Assembly: GCA_965116155.1 (NCBI GenBank)
Contig: OZ220488.1
Coordinates: 1,054,001 to 1,118,000 of the forward strand
Reading direction: 5' to 3'
Length of the DNA stretch: 64,000 nt
DNA from: G965116155 sp965116155
GTDB taxonomy: Bacteria > Bdellovibrionota > Bdellovibrionia > Bdellovibrionales > UBA1609
The translations under genes and the position numbers were made by a program. The notes beneath the pieces were generated by a model. The model saw only the letters and a program-made list of their open reading frames with translations. It was not told where the DNA came from and did not search any database. Positions 48,135 through 56,916 of this stretch are shown piece after piece (the first letter of the stretch is position 1; each line of letters starts with the position of its first letter).

Positions 48135-49690
48135 AGTCTTATATTACCACTCCGCTTTACTATGTAAACGATGCGCCCCACATGGGATCTGCTTACACCA
48201 CCTTGTGTGCTGATGTTTTGCACCGTTACCATAAATTGCTTGGCTGGGAGAGCTTATTTTTAACTGGTGTAGATGAGCATGGACAAAAAGTACAAAAAGC
48301 TGCTCTTAGTAACAAGCTTGATCCACAAGAACACTGCGATCAAATGGCTAAAGTATTTAAGCAAACTTGGCAGGAGCTTGGCATAGAGTACGATGTGTTT
48401 TTTAGAACGTCCCACCCTCAGCACAAAAAAGTAGTACAAACTATTTTGCAACAGCTTTTTGCAAAGGAGCTTATTTACGAAAGCACCTACGAGGGCTGGT
48501 ACTGCATGGCGGATGAAATTTTTTATAAACAAAGTGAATTAAAAAACGGCCTTAGCCCAACAGGCAGGCCAGTAGAAAAAATTATAGAAAAAAACTATTT
48601 TTTTAAAATGTCTACTTTTAGGGAGCGGCTTTTACAGCACTATCAAACTCACCCCACATCGGTTGAGCCTATAAGCAAAAGAAACGAGCTAATAGGATTT
48701 TTACAAAACCCACTAGAAGACCTTTGCATTAGCAGGCCCAAAACGCGCCTCACATGGGGGATAGAGCTGCCCTTTGACAAAAACTACGTCACCTATGTAT
48801 GGTTTGATGCCTTGCTAAATTACGCGAGCGCCACAGGCCTTGCGTATGATGCTAACTTACTTGAAAAATGGTGGGTCACAGCCCAAGTAAAGCAGCTTTT
48901 GGGCAAAGACATTCTGATAACCCATGGGGTTTACTGGCCCTCTATGCTTATGGCGTTGGGGCTTAAGCTCCCCGATACACTGCTAGTGCATGGGTGGTTA
49001 CTCAACAAAGATAAAGCCAAAATGAGCAAAAGTACAGGCAGTGTGATGTCTTGCACCGATATGTGCCAAATGCTAGGTGGCCCCGACCCCTTGAGGTACT
49101 ATCTCATATGCTGCGGACCGTGGAAAGAAGACACTCCCATCAGCCAAGAGCTAGTTTTGCAGTTTATAAATGCCGAGCTAGCCAATAAACTGGGCAACTT
49201 ATTAAGTAGAACGCTTAAACTTATGCAAAAGCATTTAACTCCTAAGGACGCGGCTTCTGATGCTGCGCGCGGCATTGACACCAGATCCATTGAGGCTATG
49301 GAGCTAAAAAAACAATGCCTCGCTCTAAAGGACACTGTGCCCTTAAATGTCAAGGCGCACAGGCTCAGCCAAATTACTACTGACATAAGCAACATTACTA
49401 AACTGGCCAACTTATATTTAGAAAAATACGCCCCCTGGAAGTTGCTCAAAAACGACTCCAGCAAACAAGAGGGGCTACAGGTGCTGTGCACGGCATGCGA
49501 CACACTGCGGGTTCTGGGCGTGGCTTTGTGGCCCATTATGCCCGCGAAATCCCAGGAGCTACTGAGCTGCCTGGGTGTTACTGTATCCACACAAAATGCA
49601 CACAGCATGTGGCAAGAGCATTTAGCGGCTTGGGGTCAAAAAAACTGGCAAGTCCAAACCCCAAAAAAGGCGCTATTTCCAAGAATTTAG
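48131..49690 (+). CDS. metG: Methionyl-tRNA synthetase
   Basis: 519 residues; charges tRNA-Met. PLYYVNDAPHMGSAYTT holds the HIGH-type motif, VTYVWFDALLNYAS the core, and KAKMSKSTGSVMS the KMSKS loop. The insertion at about 125-160 (EGWYCMADEIFYKQSEL) lacks the zinc-binding Cys pairs, so it belongs to the zinc-free group. There is no C-terminal tRNA-binding extension. It starts with GTG 48131 overlapping alaS. The stop TAG falls inside ATTTAGAGCG, the start of the next repeat cluster. Confidence 0.97.
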   Translation: MKSYITTPLYYVNDAPHMGSAYTTLCADVLHRYHKLLGWESLFLTGVDEHGQKVQKAALSNKLDPQEHCDQMAKVFKQTWQELGIEYDVFFRTSHPQHKKVVQTILQQLFAKELIYESTYEGWYCMADEIFYKQSELKNGLSPTGRPVEKIIEKNYFFKMSTFRERLLQHYQTHPTSVEPISKRNELIGFLQNPLEDLCISRPKTRLTWGIELPFDKNYVTYVWFDALLNYASATGLAYDANLLEKWWVTAQVKQLLGKDILITHGVYWPSMLMALGLKLPDTLLVHGWLLNKDKAKMSKSTGSVMSCTDMCQMLGGPDPLRYYLICCGPWKEDTPISQELVLQFINAELANKLGNLLSRTLKLMQKHLTPKDAASDAARGIDTRSIEAMELKKQCLALKDTVPLNVKAHRLSQITTDISNITKLANLYLEKYAPWKLLKNDSSKQEGLQVLCTACDTLRVLGVALWPIMPAKSQELLSCLGVTVSTQNAHSMWQEHLAAWGQKNWQVQTPKKALFPRI

Positions 49691-50034
49691 AGCGTGCTCG
49701 ATTGGCCACACTTTCGTTAAGAGACGGCCGGTCTAATACGAAAATCTGGTCGCCTTGGGCCTAGAGATCGCCCAAGGCTACAGGCTCGTAGTAGCTTCAT
49801 GGGCCGCCACATGTTCTGTGGGGCGCTTATCTCCCTGATGGCCGTCCCTTAGCAGGGACTATCAGGGAGACTGCGCTTTATCCAGCACGTGAGGGCGCCC
49901 TGGCATGGACCGCTTGCCTTGTGCACCTGAAGGTGCGCAATCGGCGGCGCTCTCCGGCCATGGCGCCCTCACTAACACTTTTATGCTTACGCACTTAGCC
50001 CAGAACATGTGGCTAGCACTCTGATGCTTGCGCA
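49691..50034 (-). repeat. Inverted type A element carrying a nested type B element
   Basis: Read on the minus strand, A has its head ATCAGAGTGCTAG at about 50011-50023, arm CCACATGTTCTGGGC, then AAG followed by the complete B element (49879-49993), then AAG-CGCAGTCTCCCTGAT, and tail CGGCCCATGAAG (about 49796-49807). This is the same insertion point (AAG|CGCAG) as at 32146-32261. To its left is a palindromic module (CCTTGGGC...GCCCAAGG, 49753-49777). No protein gene is visible in this 344-bp gap. Confidence 0.85.
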
Positions 50035-50120
50035 TGGTGGAGAGAGTAGGATTCGAACCTACGTAGGCCGAAGCCAGCGGGTTTACAGCCCGCCCCCTTT
50101 AGCCACTCGGGCATCTCTCC
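50035..50120 (-). tRNA. tRNA-Tyr (anticodon GTA)
   Basis: 86 nt on the minus strand. The acceptor arm GGAGAGA pairs with TCTCTCC, the 3' CCA is encoded, there is an anticodon stem CGGGCTGTAAACCCG with GTA at 50084-50086 (read from the minus strand), a long class II variable arm (CTGGCTTCGGCC) and a T arm GGTTCGAATCC. It is bordered on both sides by palindromic repeats. Confidence 0.97.
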
Positions 50121-50129
50121 TAACACAAC

Positions 50130-50670
50130 CTTATAGGCCGCCCCAAATTCTGTGGGACGCTTGCTCCTGTCGCGGCCACCTCTAGCTGTCTAGTGCACAA
50201 AAATGCTTCAGTCAATACCACTTGCCCCGTAAGGATAAAAGCGCCAGCAAAAACACTTTGATTAGAGGCGCAGACACATTGGCAGCCCCTGCAAGGGGCA
50301 CCAGCCAAGGTGGCAAGCGAGGTTCTCATTCAAAGTGTTTTTGCGCGCTAGACAGCTATCAACGCGCCGATAGCTTTGGACGATCTGTAGGTCCAAAGCG
50401 TACACACTCTCGTAGATGGCCCGCACCTAAAGGTGCTATCAGCTGGACTGCGTAGGGCTGAAGACAGAAGCTATCCAGCACGTGAGGGCGCCCTGGCATG
50501 GACCGCTTGCCTTGCGCACATGAAAGTGCTCACTCGGCTGCGCTCTCCGGCCAGGGCACCCTCACTAACACTTTTATGCTCACGCTTTTTTGTTGGCACT
50601 TTTATGCTTACGCACGGAGGTTGCGCCAGGAGCGCCGCTTTATCCCAGAATTTTGGGCTAGCGCTCTAAT
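50130..50670 (-). repeat. Type A element split by about 430 bp of other nested repeats
   Basis: The two arms of one A element are 430 bp apart. The right half on the minus strand (50617-50670, head to GGCGCAACCTCC) and the left half (50130-50182, GAGGTGGCCGCGACAGG to tail CGGCCTATAAGG) together match the intact element at 55548-55661. The material inserted in its loop includes a palindrome with arms GCTGTCTAG (50185) and CTAGACAGC (50347), an internal hairpin GCAAAAACACTTTGA...TCAAAGTGTTTTTGC (50247-50344), CTTTGGACGATCTGTAGG-type module (50374-50398), a complete inverted B element (50472-50585) and a second partial B left end (50597-50615). No gene is seen here. Confidence 0.82.
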
Positions 50671-50683
50671 GCTTCACAAGCTT

Positions 50684-50759
50684 TGGCAGGGCAGACAGGG
50701 ATCGAACCCGCGACCTACGGATTTGGAGTCCGTCGCTCTACCAGCTGAGCTACTGCCCT
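50684..50759 (-). tRNA. tRNA-Trp (anticodon CCA)
   Basis: 76 nt on the minus strand, with 3' CCA encoded. Acceptor AGGGCAG pairs with CTGCCCT; D arm GCTCAGCTGGTAGAGC; anticodon stem ACGGACTCCAAATCCGT with CCA at 50724-50726 (plus-strand TGG); T arm GCGGGTTCGATCCCTGT. It is about 560 bp upstream of tRNA-Tyr in reading direction; no tuf or secE gene lies between or after them here. Confidence 0.97.
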
Positions 50760-50824
50760 ATGCTTAAGGCCCTGCTTGCACAAAGGCGCACGCATGGGCC
50801 TCACTAGCTTGTACCAAGCCCAGG

Positions 50825-51151
50825 TCATTGTGTAAATACATAAACCAAGTGGTTAGGCGCAGCAAGGTTAAAGGTATCAATGGCTTTGATCTCTATAAAA
50901 TAGGGCTCTTTGGCCAAAATAATCTGGCGCCTCAAGCTCAGCAGCTCTTTGTGGTGCTGTATAATTTGGGCTTGAATGTTTTTAGAGTCCATGCGCAAGC
51001 TCATATACTGAAACAAGCTGGCATCTAGCACTAAATTAACAAAAGCCATCAGCAGGCAGAGCCTTAGCACAATGGTGGGTCTGTGCAGCAGCATATAAGC
51101 CCCACGCAACCAAGAAATCAGCCGCGCGCACAGCTGCGACATCCACACCAT
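50825..51151 (-). CDS. FtsB/DivIC-like septum protein
   Basis: 108 residues. One membrane segment (about 27-43, VLRLCLLMAFVNLVLDA) followed by a coiled coil (SKNIQAQIIQHHKELLSLRRQIILAKE) and a short C-terminal motif (EIKAIDTFNLAAPNHLVYVFTQ) that follows the FtsB/DivIC ending (ARE...GMVxPGExVYxF). FtsB acts with FtsL and FtsQ at the division site. The similarity is short, so the call is based on architecture. ATG 51151; the divergent polA gene begins about 90 bp away. Confidence 0.65.
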   Translation of the reverse strand: MVWMSQLCARLISWLRGAYMLLHRPTIVLRLCLLMAFVNLVLDASLFQYMSLRMDSKNIQAQIIQHHKELLSLRRQIILAKEPYFIEIKAIDTFNLAAPNHLVYVFTQ

Positions 51152-51243
51152 GCCTTAACCCCTTTCTTGCTCAGTTTAAGCTATAAGGGCTATGCTTGTC
51201 ATCGTTAGTGCGTTTGTTAGCAATGGACAAAGGGCCCAGGTTT

Positions 51244-53811
51244 ATGAACAAAAACCCTCAAAAAAAAGCCCTCTACCTAGTCGATGCAAGCAACTTGCTC
51301 TTTCGGTCCTACCACGCACTGCCACCCCTCACAAACTCTAAGGGACTACACACCCATGCGTTGCTAGGATTTTTAAATATGAGCCTTAAGTTACTAAAAG
51401 AGCCAGACCCTAGAGGTTTGCGCCCTTTTCTTATGGCCTACTGTTTTGACCGGCATGAAGACTCTTTTAGAAAAAAAATCAGCCCTCTTTACAAAGCCAA
51501 TCGCGGAGAAACACCTGAGGAGCTTTTAGAACAAATCCCCTACGTAAGGCCCTTGATTGAAGCGCTCGGCATCGCCACATTAGACAAAAAAGGCTTCGAA
51601 GCGGATGACATCATAAGCACACTTAGCACCTGGGGAGAAAAAGCAGGCTTAGATGTTGTAATAGTAAGTGGAGATAAAGACTTTGCCCAGCTGGTTAGCG
51701 GCGGAGTTTTTTTGTACGACACTATGAAAAACCTATCCTATGGCCCCAAGGAGGTCTTTGACAAATGGGGCGTCACGCCGGAGCAGTTTGTGGATTATCA
51801 GTCCCTTGTAGGGGACTCCAGCGACAACATTGCAGGCGTCAAAGGTATAGGACCCAAAGGCGCTCAAAAGCTCTTAAAACAATACAAAAGCCTCGCAGGC
51901 TTGTGGCAAGGGCTTGATGCCATGCCTGAAAGCAGCACCAAAACTAAGTTACAAAATGGGCGCGCCTCGGCCCTTGAGGCCCAAAAATTGGTGCAGCTGC
52001 AAAAAAATCTTAACCTCAAAATTGACCCTTTAAAAGACCTGGCACTTAAACCCATGCAAGAAAAAAATTTGCTGCCGCTATTAAAAAAGCTTGAGTTCCA
52101 ATCACATATTAAAAAACTAAATCTCTCGCAAAATGCGACTCATCCTCCAGAACCTGCAACTCTAAAAGAGCGTCCGCCTTTGTGGAGCATGGATCAAATA
52201 CGAAAAAACCTTCCCACAAAAGGAAGCGTATGGATTTTTAAAGATAACACAGATTGGGTTCTAGGAGGTTGGGCGCCGGAGCAAAAGAACAAAGCCTGCC
52301 GCGTTTCGGACTCCTCGCATGTAAAAGAGCAGTTGGGCGCCGTGTTTTTAGAAAAAGACATTGCCATTAAAACTTTTGACATCAAGGCCTTGTGGCACAA
52401 TTTAAAAATACCAAAACCCTTGCGCGCTGGGTGTGACCTTATGCTTTTGGCTTATATTTTGGAAGGAAAAGAAATAAAAACCCTTGATCAAATTTGCAAG
52501 CTCTATCTTGGCCAAGGGCTTCCTCCAAACCCCTCGGGCTTTGTGTGCTTGCAACAAGCCCTGCTCTTGGAACCGCTTTTAACAGATAAGCTCAAGCAAA
52601 GGCAAACCTTAGACATTTACCAGTTTTTAGAGCTACCTCTTGTGCCTGTGCTTTATTCCATAGAGCTTAGTGGGGTTTTGATTGACCCAAAAGAGCTAAA
52701 GAACCAAGAAGATCAGCTGCAAAAAAGACTGCATATTTTAGAAAAAGAAATCACCACATCTATAGGATTAGAGTTTAATATTAACAGCCCCAAACAACTC
52801 AGCCATGCGCTTTTTGAACATCTCAAATTGCCACCCACTAAAAAAACCAAAACCCAAGCCTTTTCTACACACTCTAGCGTGCTCCAGGAACTTAAAACTA
52901 AGCACGCGGCGATTGCTTTAATAATAGAACACCGAGAGCTAAGCAAATTGCTCTCTACGTATATTAAAGCCTTGCCACAATTTGCTGATCCTCACACCCA
53001 TCGTGTGCGCACATGCTTTAAACAGGCCCTAACTACTACTGGAAGGCTATCTAGCACAGAACCTAATTTACAAAACATACCCATAAGAACCGCTTTGGGA
53101 AGAGACATACGAAAAGCCTTTATAGCTCCACCAAAAAAGCACCTATTGTGTGTGGACTACTCACAAATTGAGCTTCGTGTTTTGGCGCACATCACAAAAG
53201 ACCCTGGGCTTTGTATGGCTTTTGATAGCGGGCAAGATATTCATGCTTCTACTGCGGCTGCTATATTTCAAAAACAGGTCTCCAGTGTCACACCAGAACA
53301 AAGGCGCATAGCAAAGGGAGTAAATTTTGGCATCGTGTATGGCCAAGGAGCCTTTGGTCTGGCTAAAAGCTTAGGAATCTCCAAAGCACGAGCCAAAGAG
53401 CTCATAGAGGGCTATTTTTCAAAATTTCCCGGCATACGTGTCTATATTGAAGACACCTTGGATTTTGCCAAAAAACACCTTTTTGTAGAAAATATGTTCG
53501 GCAGAAGGCGCCCTTTGCCAGATCTTGCGTCCTCAAACCATGCCAGGCGCAGCTTTGCCCAGCGCGCAGCTGTTAATATGCCAATACAATCCGCTGCAAG
53601 TGATATTGTTAAAAAGGCCATGCTGCTGCTTTTTGACCAAACAACTGTGCCTATGGTGCTGCAAGTGCATGACGAGCTGTTATTTGAATTGGGCACCACT
53701 GAGAATAGCGAGATCCAAAAAATTGTAAACCTAATGGAATCTGCCGCAAACCTGCACGTGCCCCTGAAATGCCAACATTTTGTCGGAAACAACTGGTTCG
53801 AAGCCCATTAG
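51244..53811 (+). CDS. polA: DNA polymerase I, proofreading domain apparently inactive
   Basis: 855 residues from ATG 51244; ATG 51223 and GTG 51196 are in-frame alternatives. 5' nuclease domain about 10-290 (LYLVDASNLLFRSYHALPPL, GFEADDIIST, GDKDFAQLV, YQSLVGDSSDNIAGVKGIGPKGA). Polymerase domain about 470-855 with TTTGRLSSTEPNLQNIP, motif A VDYSQIELRVLAH, motif B RRIAKGVNFGIVYGQ and motif C VLQVHDELLFE, all intact. In the 3'-5' exonuclease region the DxE metal motif expected near VWIFKDNTDWVLGGW is absent, though the later KTFDIKALWH and CDLMLLAYIL remain. Like several bacterial Pol I enzymes it probably lacks proofreading. Confidence 0.95.
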   Translation: MNKNPQKKALYLVDASNLLFRSYHALPPLTNSKGLHTHALLGFLNMSLKLLKEPDPRGLRPFLMAYCFDRHEDSFRKKISPLYKANRGETPEELLEQIPYVRPLIEALGIATLDKKGFEADDIISTLSTWGEKAGLDVVIVSGDKDFAQLVSGGVFLYDTMKNLSYGPKEVFDKWGVTPEQFVDYQSLVGDSSDNIAGVKGIGPKGAQKLLKQYKSLAGLWQGLDAMPESSTKTKLQNGRASALEAQKLVQLQKNLNLKIDPLKDLALKPMQEKNLLPLLKKLEFQSHIKKLNLSQNATHPPEPATLKERPPLWSMDQIRKNLPTKGSVWIFKDNTDWVLGGWAPEQKNKACRVSDSSHVKEQLGAVFLEKDIAIKTFDIKALWHNLKIPKPLRAGCDLMLLAYILEGKEIKTLDQICKLYLGQGLPPNPSGFVCLQQALLLEPLLTDKLKQRQTLDIYQFLELPLVPVLYSIELSGVLIDPKELKNQEDQLQKRLHILEKEITTSIGLEFNINSPKQLSHALFEHLKLPPTKKTKTQAFSTHSSVLQELKTKHAAIALIIEHRELSKLLSTYIKALPQFADPHTHRVRTCFKQALTTTGRLSSTEPNLQNIPIRTALGRDIRKAFIAPPKKHLLCVDYSQIELRVLAHITKDPGLCMAFDSGQDIHASTAAAIFQKQVSSVTPEQRRIAKGVNFGIVYGQGAFGLAKSLGISKARAKELIEGYFSKFPGIRVYIEDTLDFAKKHLFVENMFGRRRPLPDLASSNHARRSFAQRAAVNMPIQSAASDIVKKAMLLLFDQTTVPMVLQVHDELLFELGTTENSEIQKIVNLMESAANLHVPLKCQHFVGNNWFEAH

Positions 53812-53876
53812 TGTTAATGTTTTTAGCACAACAACCGACGCGTTTATAAAGTTCTTTATTTCTATGAGGTCCTCAT

Positions 53877-55541
53877 ATGCACCCTATGCATGCACTTTTA
53901 AAAACTTTGGTTGATAATAAAGGCTCTGATTTACACCTTAGTGCAGGAATGCCACCTTGTATGCGCATTCACGGAAAAATCACACAACATAACAGTGCAC
54001 CGCTTAATCACGAGGCTATACGCTCCATGACGCACGACCTTTTGAGCAAACACCAAATAAAAAACTTTGAAGAAAACATGGCCCTAGACTGTGCCATTAT
54101 GTTACCAGGAATAGCTCGTTTTCGTTGCAATTTGTTTCTGCAAGAAAACGGCATGGGTGCAGTTTTTAGGGCCCTACCCGTTAACCCATCTAGTTTTACT
54201 GAGCTGAACCTGCCCAATGCCCTGCGTGGTATTGTGCACATGCAACACGGCCTTGTGCTTGTTGTGGGACCTACAGGATCTGGTAAAACCACCACATTAG
54301 CCGCTTTGCTGGACGAAATTAACACCAATTATCCAAAACATATTTTAACTCTAGAAGACCCGATTGAGATTTTGCACAAAAGTAAAAACTCTTTAGTCAA
54401 TCAACGCGAAATCGGGCAACACGTTGTAAGTTTTGCCGACGGACTAAGGTCGGCCCTGCGAGAAGACCCAGATGTCATTCTAGTAGGTGAGATGCGAGAC
54501 TCTGAAACCATGGGCCTTGCCATGACAGCTGCAGAAACAGGACACATTGTATTTGCCACACTGCACGTGGGAAGCACACACAAAACTCCAGATCGTATTA
54601 TTAGCTCCTACCCGGCCTCACAGCAGGCTCAGGTTCGTACTGTATTGGCAGAGAGTTTAAGCTACGTAGTAGCTCAGACTCTTTTACCAGCTAAAAATGG
54701 AGGGCGTGTTGCGGCTTTTGAAATTTTAGTTAACACTCCTGCTGTAGCCAACTTAATACGCGAAGGCAAAACCACACAGATTATTTCCGCCCTGCAAACA
54801 GGTTCACACGAAGGTATGATTACCATGAAATCCTATGTAGAAAACCTCTTCATGCAAGGCAAAATAGCAGAAAACGTATACGAAGCTTATATGCGTGACT
54901 TGCAACAAGAGCTCAGCAAAGAAAAAGCTGCTGTTACAAAAGAAGAAGTGCAAAAAATTCAATCCTCTATAGAGATCAAAAAACCGCCCTCTGCACATGG
55001 AGCACAAAACAATGGATGGGTGCGTGGCGCGCGGCGCAATACAGTAAAAACAAGCACCAATGCGAGGGCTTCTGTTTTTGCCAAAGCGCCTGAAAGCACA
55101 GCAGACACTGCAAACAAAACCGCAAACCCAGAAGACACCAGCAGCTCTGCTGTATGGAGTAGAGGTGCAGATGAAAACACCCAAACAAATGCTCCGTCGC
55201 AACATTTTACGCCACCTGCACCCAAATCAGAAACAGCGCTGAGCCCAGAACCTGCGGCGCCGCCTATTCAAACACAGGCCCCCGCTCAGCAAGAACCTAC
55301 AGAGCACGATCCCAAAGAGCAGGTCCTGCAAGGCCCTTGGGCTCCTAGTAGCGAAGAAGCTGCTCCCCCTGCTTCTGCCCAAATGGTGGAACAAAAAGAC
55401 CAAACTCCCCCACCTCCGCCACCGGAGGCTGTGTCAAGTTCCTCAGACCCTGCCACAAACGCTCCGCAAGCTAGCGCATCTGAAGAAACAACAGCTGCTA
55501 AAAAGGCCGGCCTCCTGGACCGATTCAAACGTAAAGCATAA
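53877..55541 (+). CDS. pilT: PilT-like pilus retraction ATPase with long disordered C-terminal tail
   Basis: 554 residues; PilT is usually about 345-380. Core (1-360): MHPMHALLKTLVDNKGSDLHLSAGMPP, Walker A GPTGSGKTTT (about 131), Asp box TLEDPIEILH, Walker B ALREDPDVILVGEMRD, and the His box TAAETGHIVFATLHVGSTHKTPDRIISSYP. A hexameric motor that pulls back type IV pili. Residues about 365-554 are a low-complexity tail rich in Pro, Ala, Gln, Glu and Thr (QAPAQQEPTEHDPKEQ, TPPPPPPEAVSSS), ending in a basic patch LLDRFKRKA. The tail is not part of the known motor and may bind a partner. No other pil genes are near. Confidence 0.92.
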   Translation: MHPMHALLKTLVDNKGSDLHLSAGMPPCMRIHGKITQHNSAPLNHEAIRSMTHDLLSKHQIKNFEENMALDCAIMLPGIARFRCNLFLQENGMGAVFRALPVNPSSFTELNLPNALRGIVHMQHGLVLVVGPTGSGKTTTLAALLDEINTNYPKHILTLEDPIEILHKSKNSLVNQREIGQHVVSFADGLRSALREDPDVILVGEMRDSETMGLAMTAAETGHIVFATLHVGSTHKTPDRIISSYPASQQAQVRTVLAESLSYVVAQTLLPAKNGGRVAAFEILVNTPAVANLIREGKTTQIISALQTGSHEGMITMKSYVENLFMQGKIAENVYEAYMRDLQQELSKEKAAVTKEEVQKIQSSIEIKKPPSAHGAQNNGWVRGARRNTVKTSTNARASVFAKAPESTADTANKTANPEDTSSSAVWSRGADENTQTNAPSQHFTPPAPKSETALSPEPAAPPIQTQAPAQQEPTEHDPKEQVLQGPWAPSSEEAAPPASAQMVEQKDQTPPPPPPEAVSSSSDPATNAPQASASEETTAAKKAGLLDRFKRKA

Positions 55542-55547
55542 GCATTA

Positions 55548-55857
55548 TTAGAGTGCTAGTCCAAAATTCTGGGATAAAGCGGCGCTCCTGGCGCAACCTC
55601 CCAGAGGGAGGTGGCCGCGACAGGAGCAAGCGTCCCACAGAATTTTGGGCGGCCTATAAGGCATCTATGAGCCTGCGGCTTTGGGCGATCTTTAGGCCCA
55701 AGGCCGCGACATGCCCGTCAAAGCCCCGTGCACTTTTATGCTTACGCACTTATAGGTCGCAAGATCACTGGAGGCTTGCTTGCCTCCTTGGCTAACGCGC
55801 CTAAAGGCGCTGCCAATGGGGCTACACCGCACGCCAGTGATCTTGCTAGCGCTCTAA
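55548..55857 (+). repeat. Two type A elements in opposite orientation with a palindromic linker
   Basis: Forward element 55548-55661 (TTAGAGTGCTAG to CGGCCTATAAGG; arms CCAAAATTCTGGG and CCCACAGAATTTTGG). The linker has CTTTGGGCGATCTTTAGGCCCAAGG (55679-55703) and GTCAAAGCCCCGTGCAC. Reverse element 55749-55857 (CTTATAGGTCG to CTAGCGCTCTAA; arms CAAGATCACTGG and CCAGTGATCTTG). The region between pilT and obg (343 bp) contains no gene. The forward element is the intact version of the one split at 50130-50670. Confidence 0.88.
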
Positions 55858-55884
55858 CTTGCTTCGTGTTATGTATAGCGCGTT

Positions 55885-56916
55885 ATGCTGGTAGACGAGG
55901 TTTTGATACGTGTGATTTCTGGTAAGGGCGGCAAAGGGTGTGTAAGTTTTAAACGCGCTGCCTTTCAGCCCCGTGGAGGGCCTGATGGAGGAAATGGAGG
56001 CACAGGTGGGGGGGTGTTTTTTCAAACCGACCCCAACAAAACGGATTTAAATTTTTTATCTAAACGTAGAGTTTACAAAGCTCAAGACGGCGCAAACGGT
56101 TCTTCTAGTCAGTGCACTGGACGAAAGGGCAAAGACCTAGTGCTACAAGTGCCACAAGGAACGGTGTTGCACTGTAGCGACAACCACCAAGACAAACACA
56201 TAGACCTCAGCTCCCTTAAGCCAGGAGAGAGTTTTTGTGTTCTTAAAGGAGGTCGTGGAGGCAAGGGTAATGCCCACTTTAAAAACCCTAGGCTCCAAGC
56301 TCCTAAACATGCCCAGCCAGGCGAAAAAGCCAAAAGCCTAGAGCTAAAATTAGAGCTAAAAATGATCGCCCATGTAGGGCTAATAGGTTTACCCAATGCT
56401 GGCAAGTCTACCCTTTTGTCTTGTCTTTCTAAAGCCCAAAGTCCTTCTGGATCATGGCCCTTTACCACTTTGAGCCCTGTGTTAGGAGTTTTGCCGCTAG
56501 ATTATGGAGAGTCTATCGTGCTAGCTGATACTCCTGGACTAATCAAAGGCGCCCATAAGAATGTTGGGTTAGGGCATAAGTTTTTGCGCCATATTGAAAG
56601 AACAAAACTTTTGTTACACATGGTAGATTGTGCTTATTTTTTTGAAAAAAATGGCATAGAGAAAATGTGGCAAAACTATCTTTGCGTGCAAAAGGAGATA
56701 GAGCTTTACGATCAAAAGCATGGGGAGAGGAGATTATGTTCGCTCGACCAAGTGCTCGTTTTAAGCAAATCGGACCTCTTAAGTGAGAGCAATGTTTTAA
56801 AGGTAGAGCGAGTCTTCAAATCACGGGGCGCAAAGTTGTGGGGTAGTCTTTCATCTCACAGCAAAAACAACATTCAAAAGCTACAGTCTTTTTTTAAGGA
56901 ACATTTTATAAAATGA
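55885..56916 (+). CDS. obg: Obg/CgtA GTPase
   Basis: 343 residues. Essential ribosome-associated GTPase. Glycine-rich Obg fold (1-158: KGGKGCVSFKRAAFQPRGGPDGGNGG and GGRGGKGNAHFKNPR), then the G domain: G1 GLPNAGKSTLLS (about 168), G3 DTPGLIKGAHKNVGLG, G4 LSKSDLL. No C-terminal OCT domain, as in many Obg proteins. It overlaps the next gene by 4 bp (ATGA). The start ATG 55885 matches the family N terminus (MLVDEVLIRV). The usual upstream rplU-rpmA genes are absent; a repeat cluster takes their place. Confidence 0.96.
   Translation: MLVDEVLIRVISGKGGKGCVSFKRAAFQPRGGPDGGNGGTGGGVFFQTDPNKTDLNFLSKRRVYKAQDGANGSSSQCTGRKGKDLVLQVPQGTVLHCSDNHQDKHIDLSSLKPGESFCVLKGGRGGKGNAHFKNPRLQAPKHAQPGEKAKSLELKLELKMIAHVGLIGLPNAGKSTLLSCLSKAQSPSGSWPFTTLSPVLGVLPLDYGESIVLADTPGLIKGAHKNVGLGHKFLRHIERTKLLLHMVDCAYFFEKNGIEKMWQNYLCVQKEIELYDQKHGERRLCSLDQVLVLSKSDLLSESNVLKVERVFKSRGAKLWGSLSSHSKNNIQKLQSFFKEHFIK

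Noticed and set aside
50222..50767. Several plus-strand frames between and across the tRNA genes
   Set aside because: They read through nested repeats and the tRNA-Trp complement.
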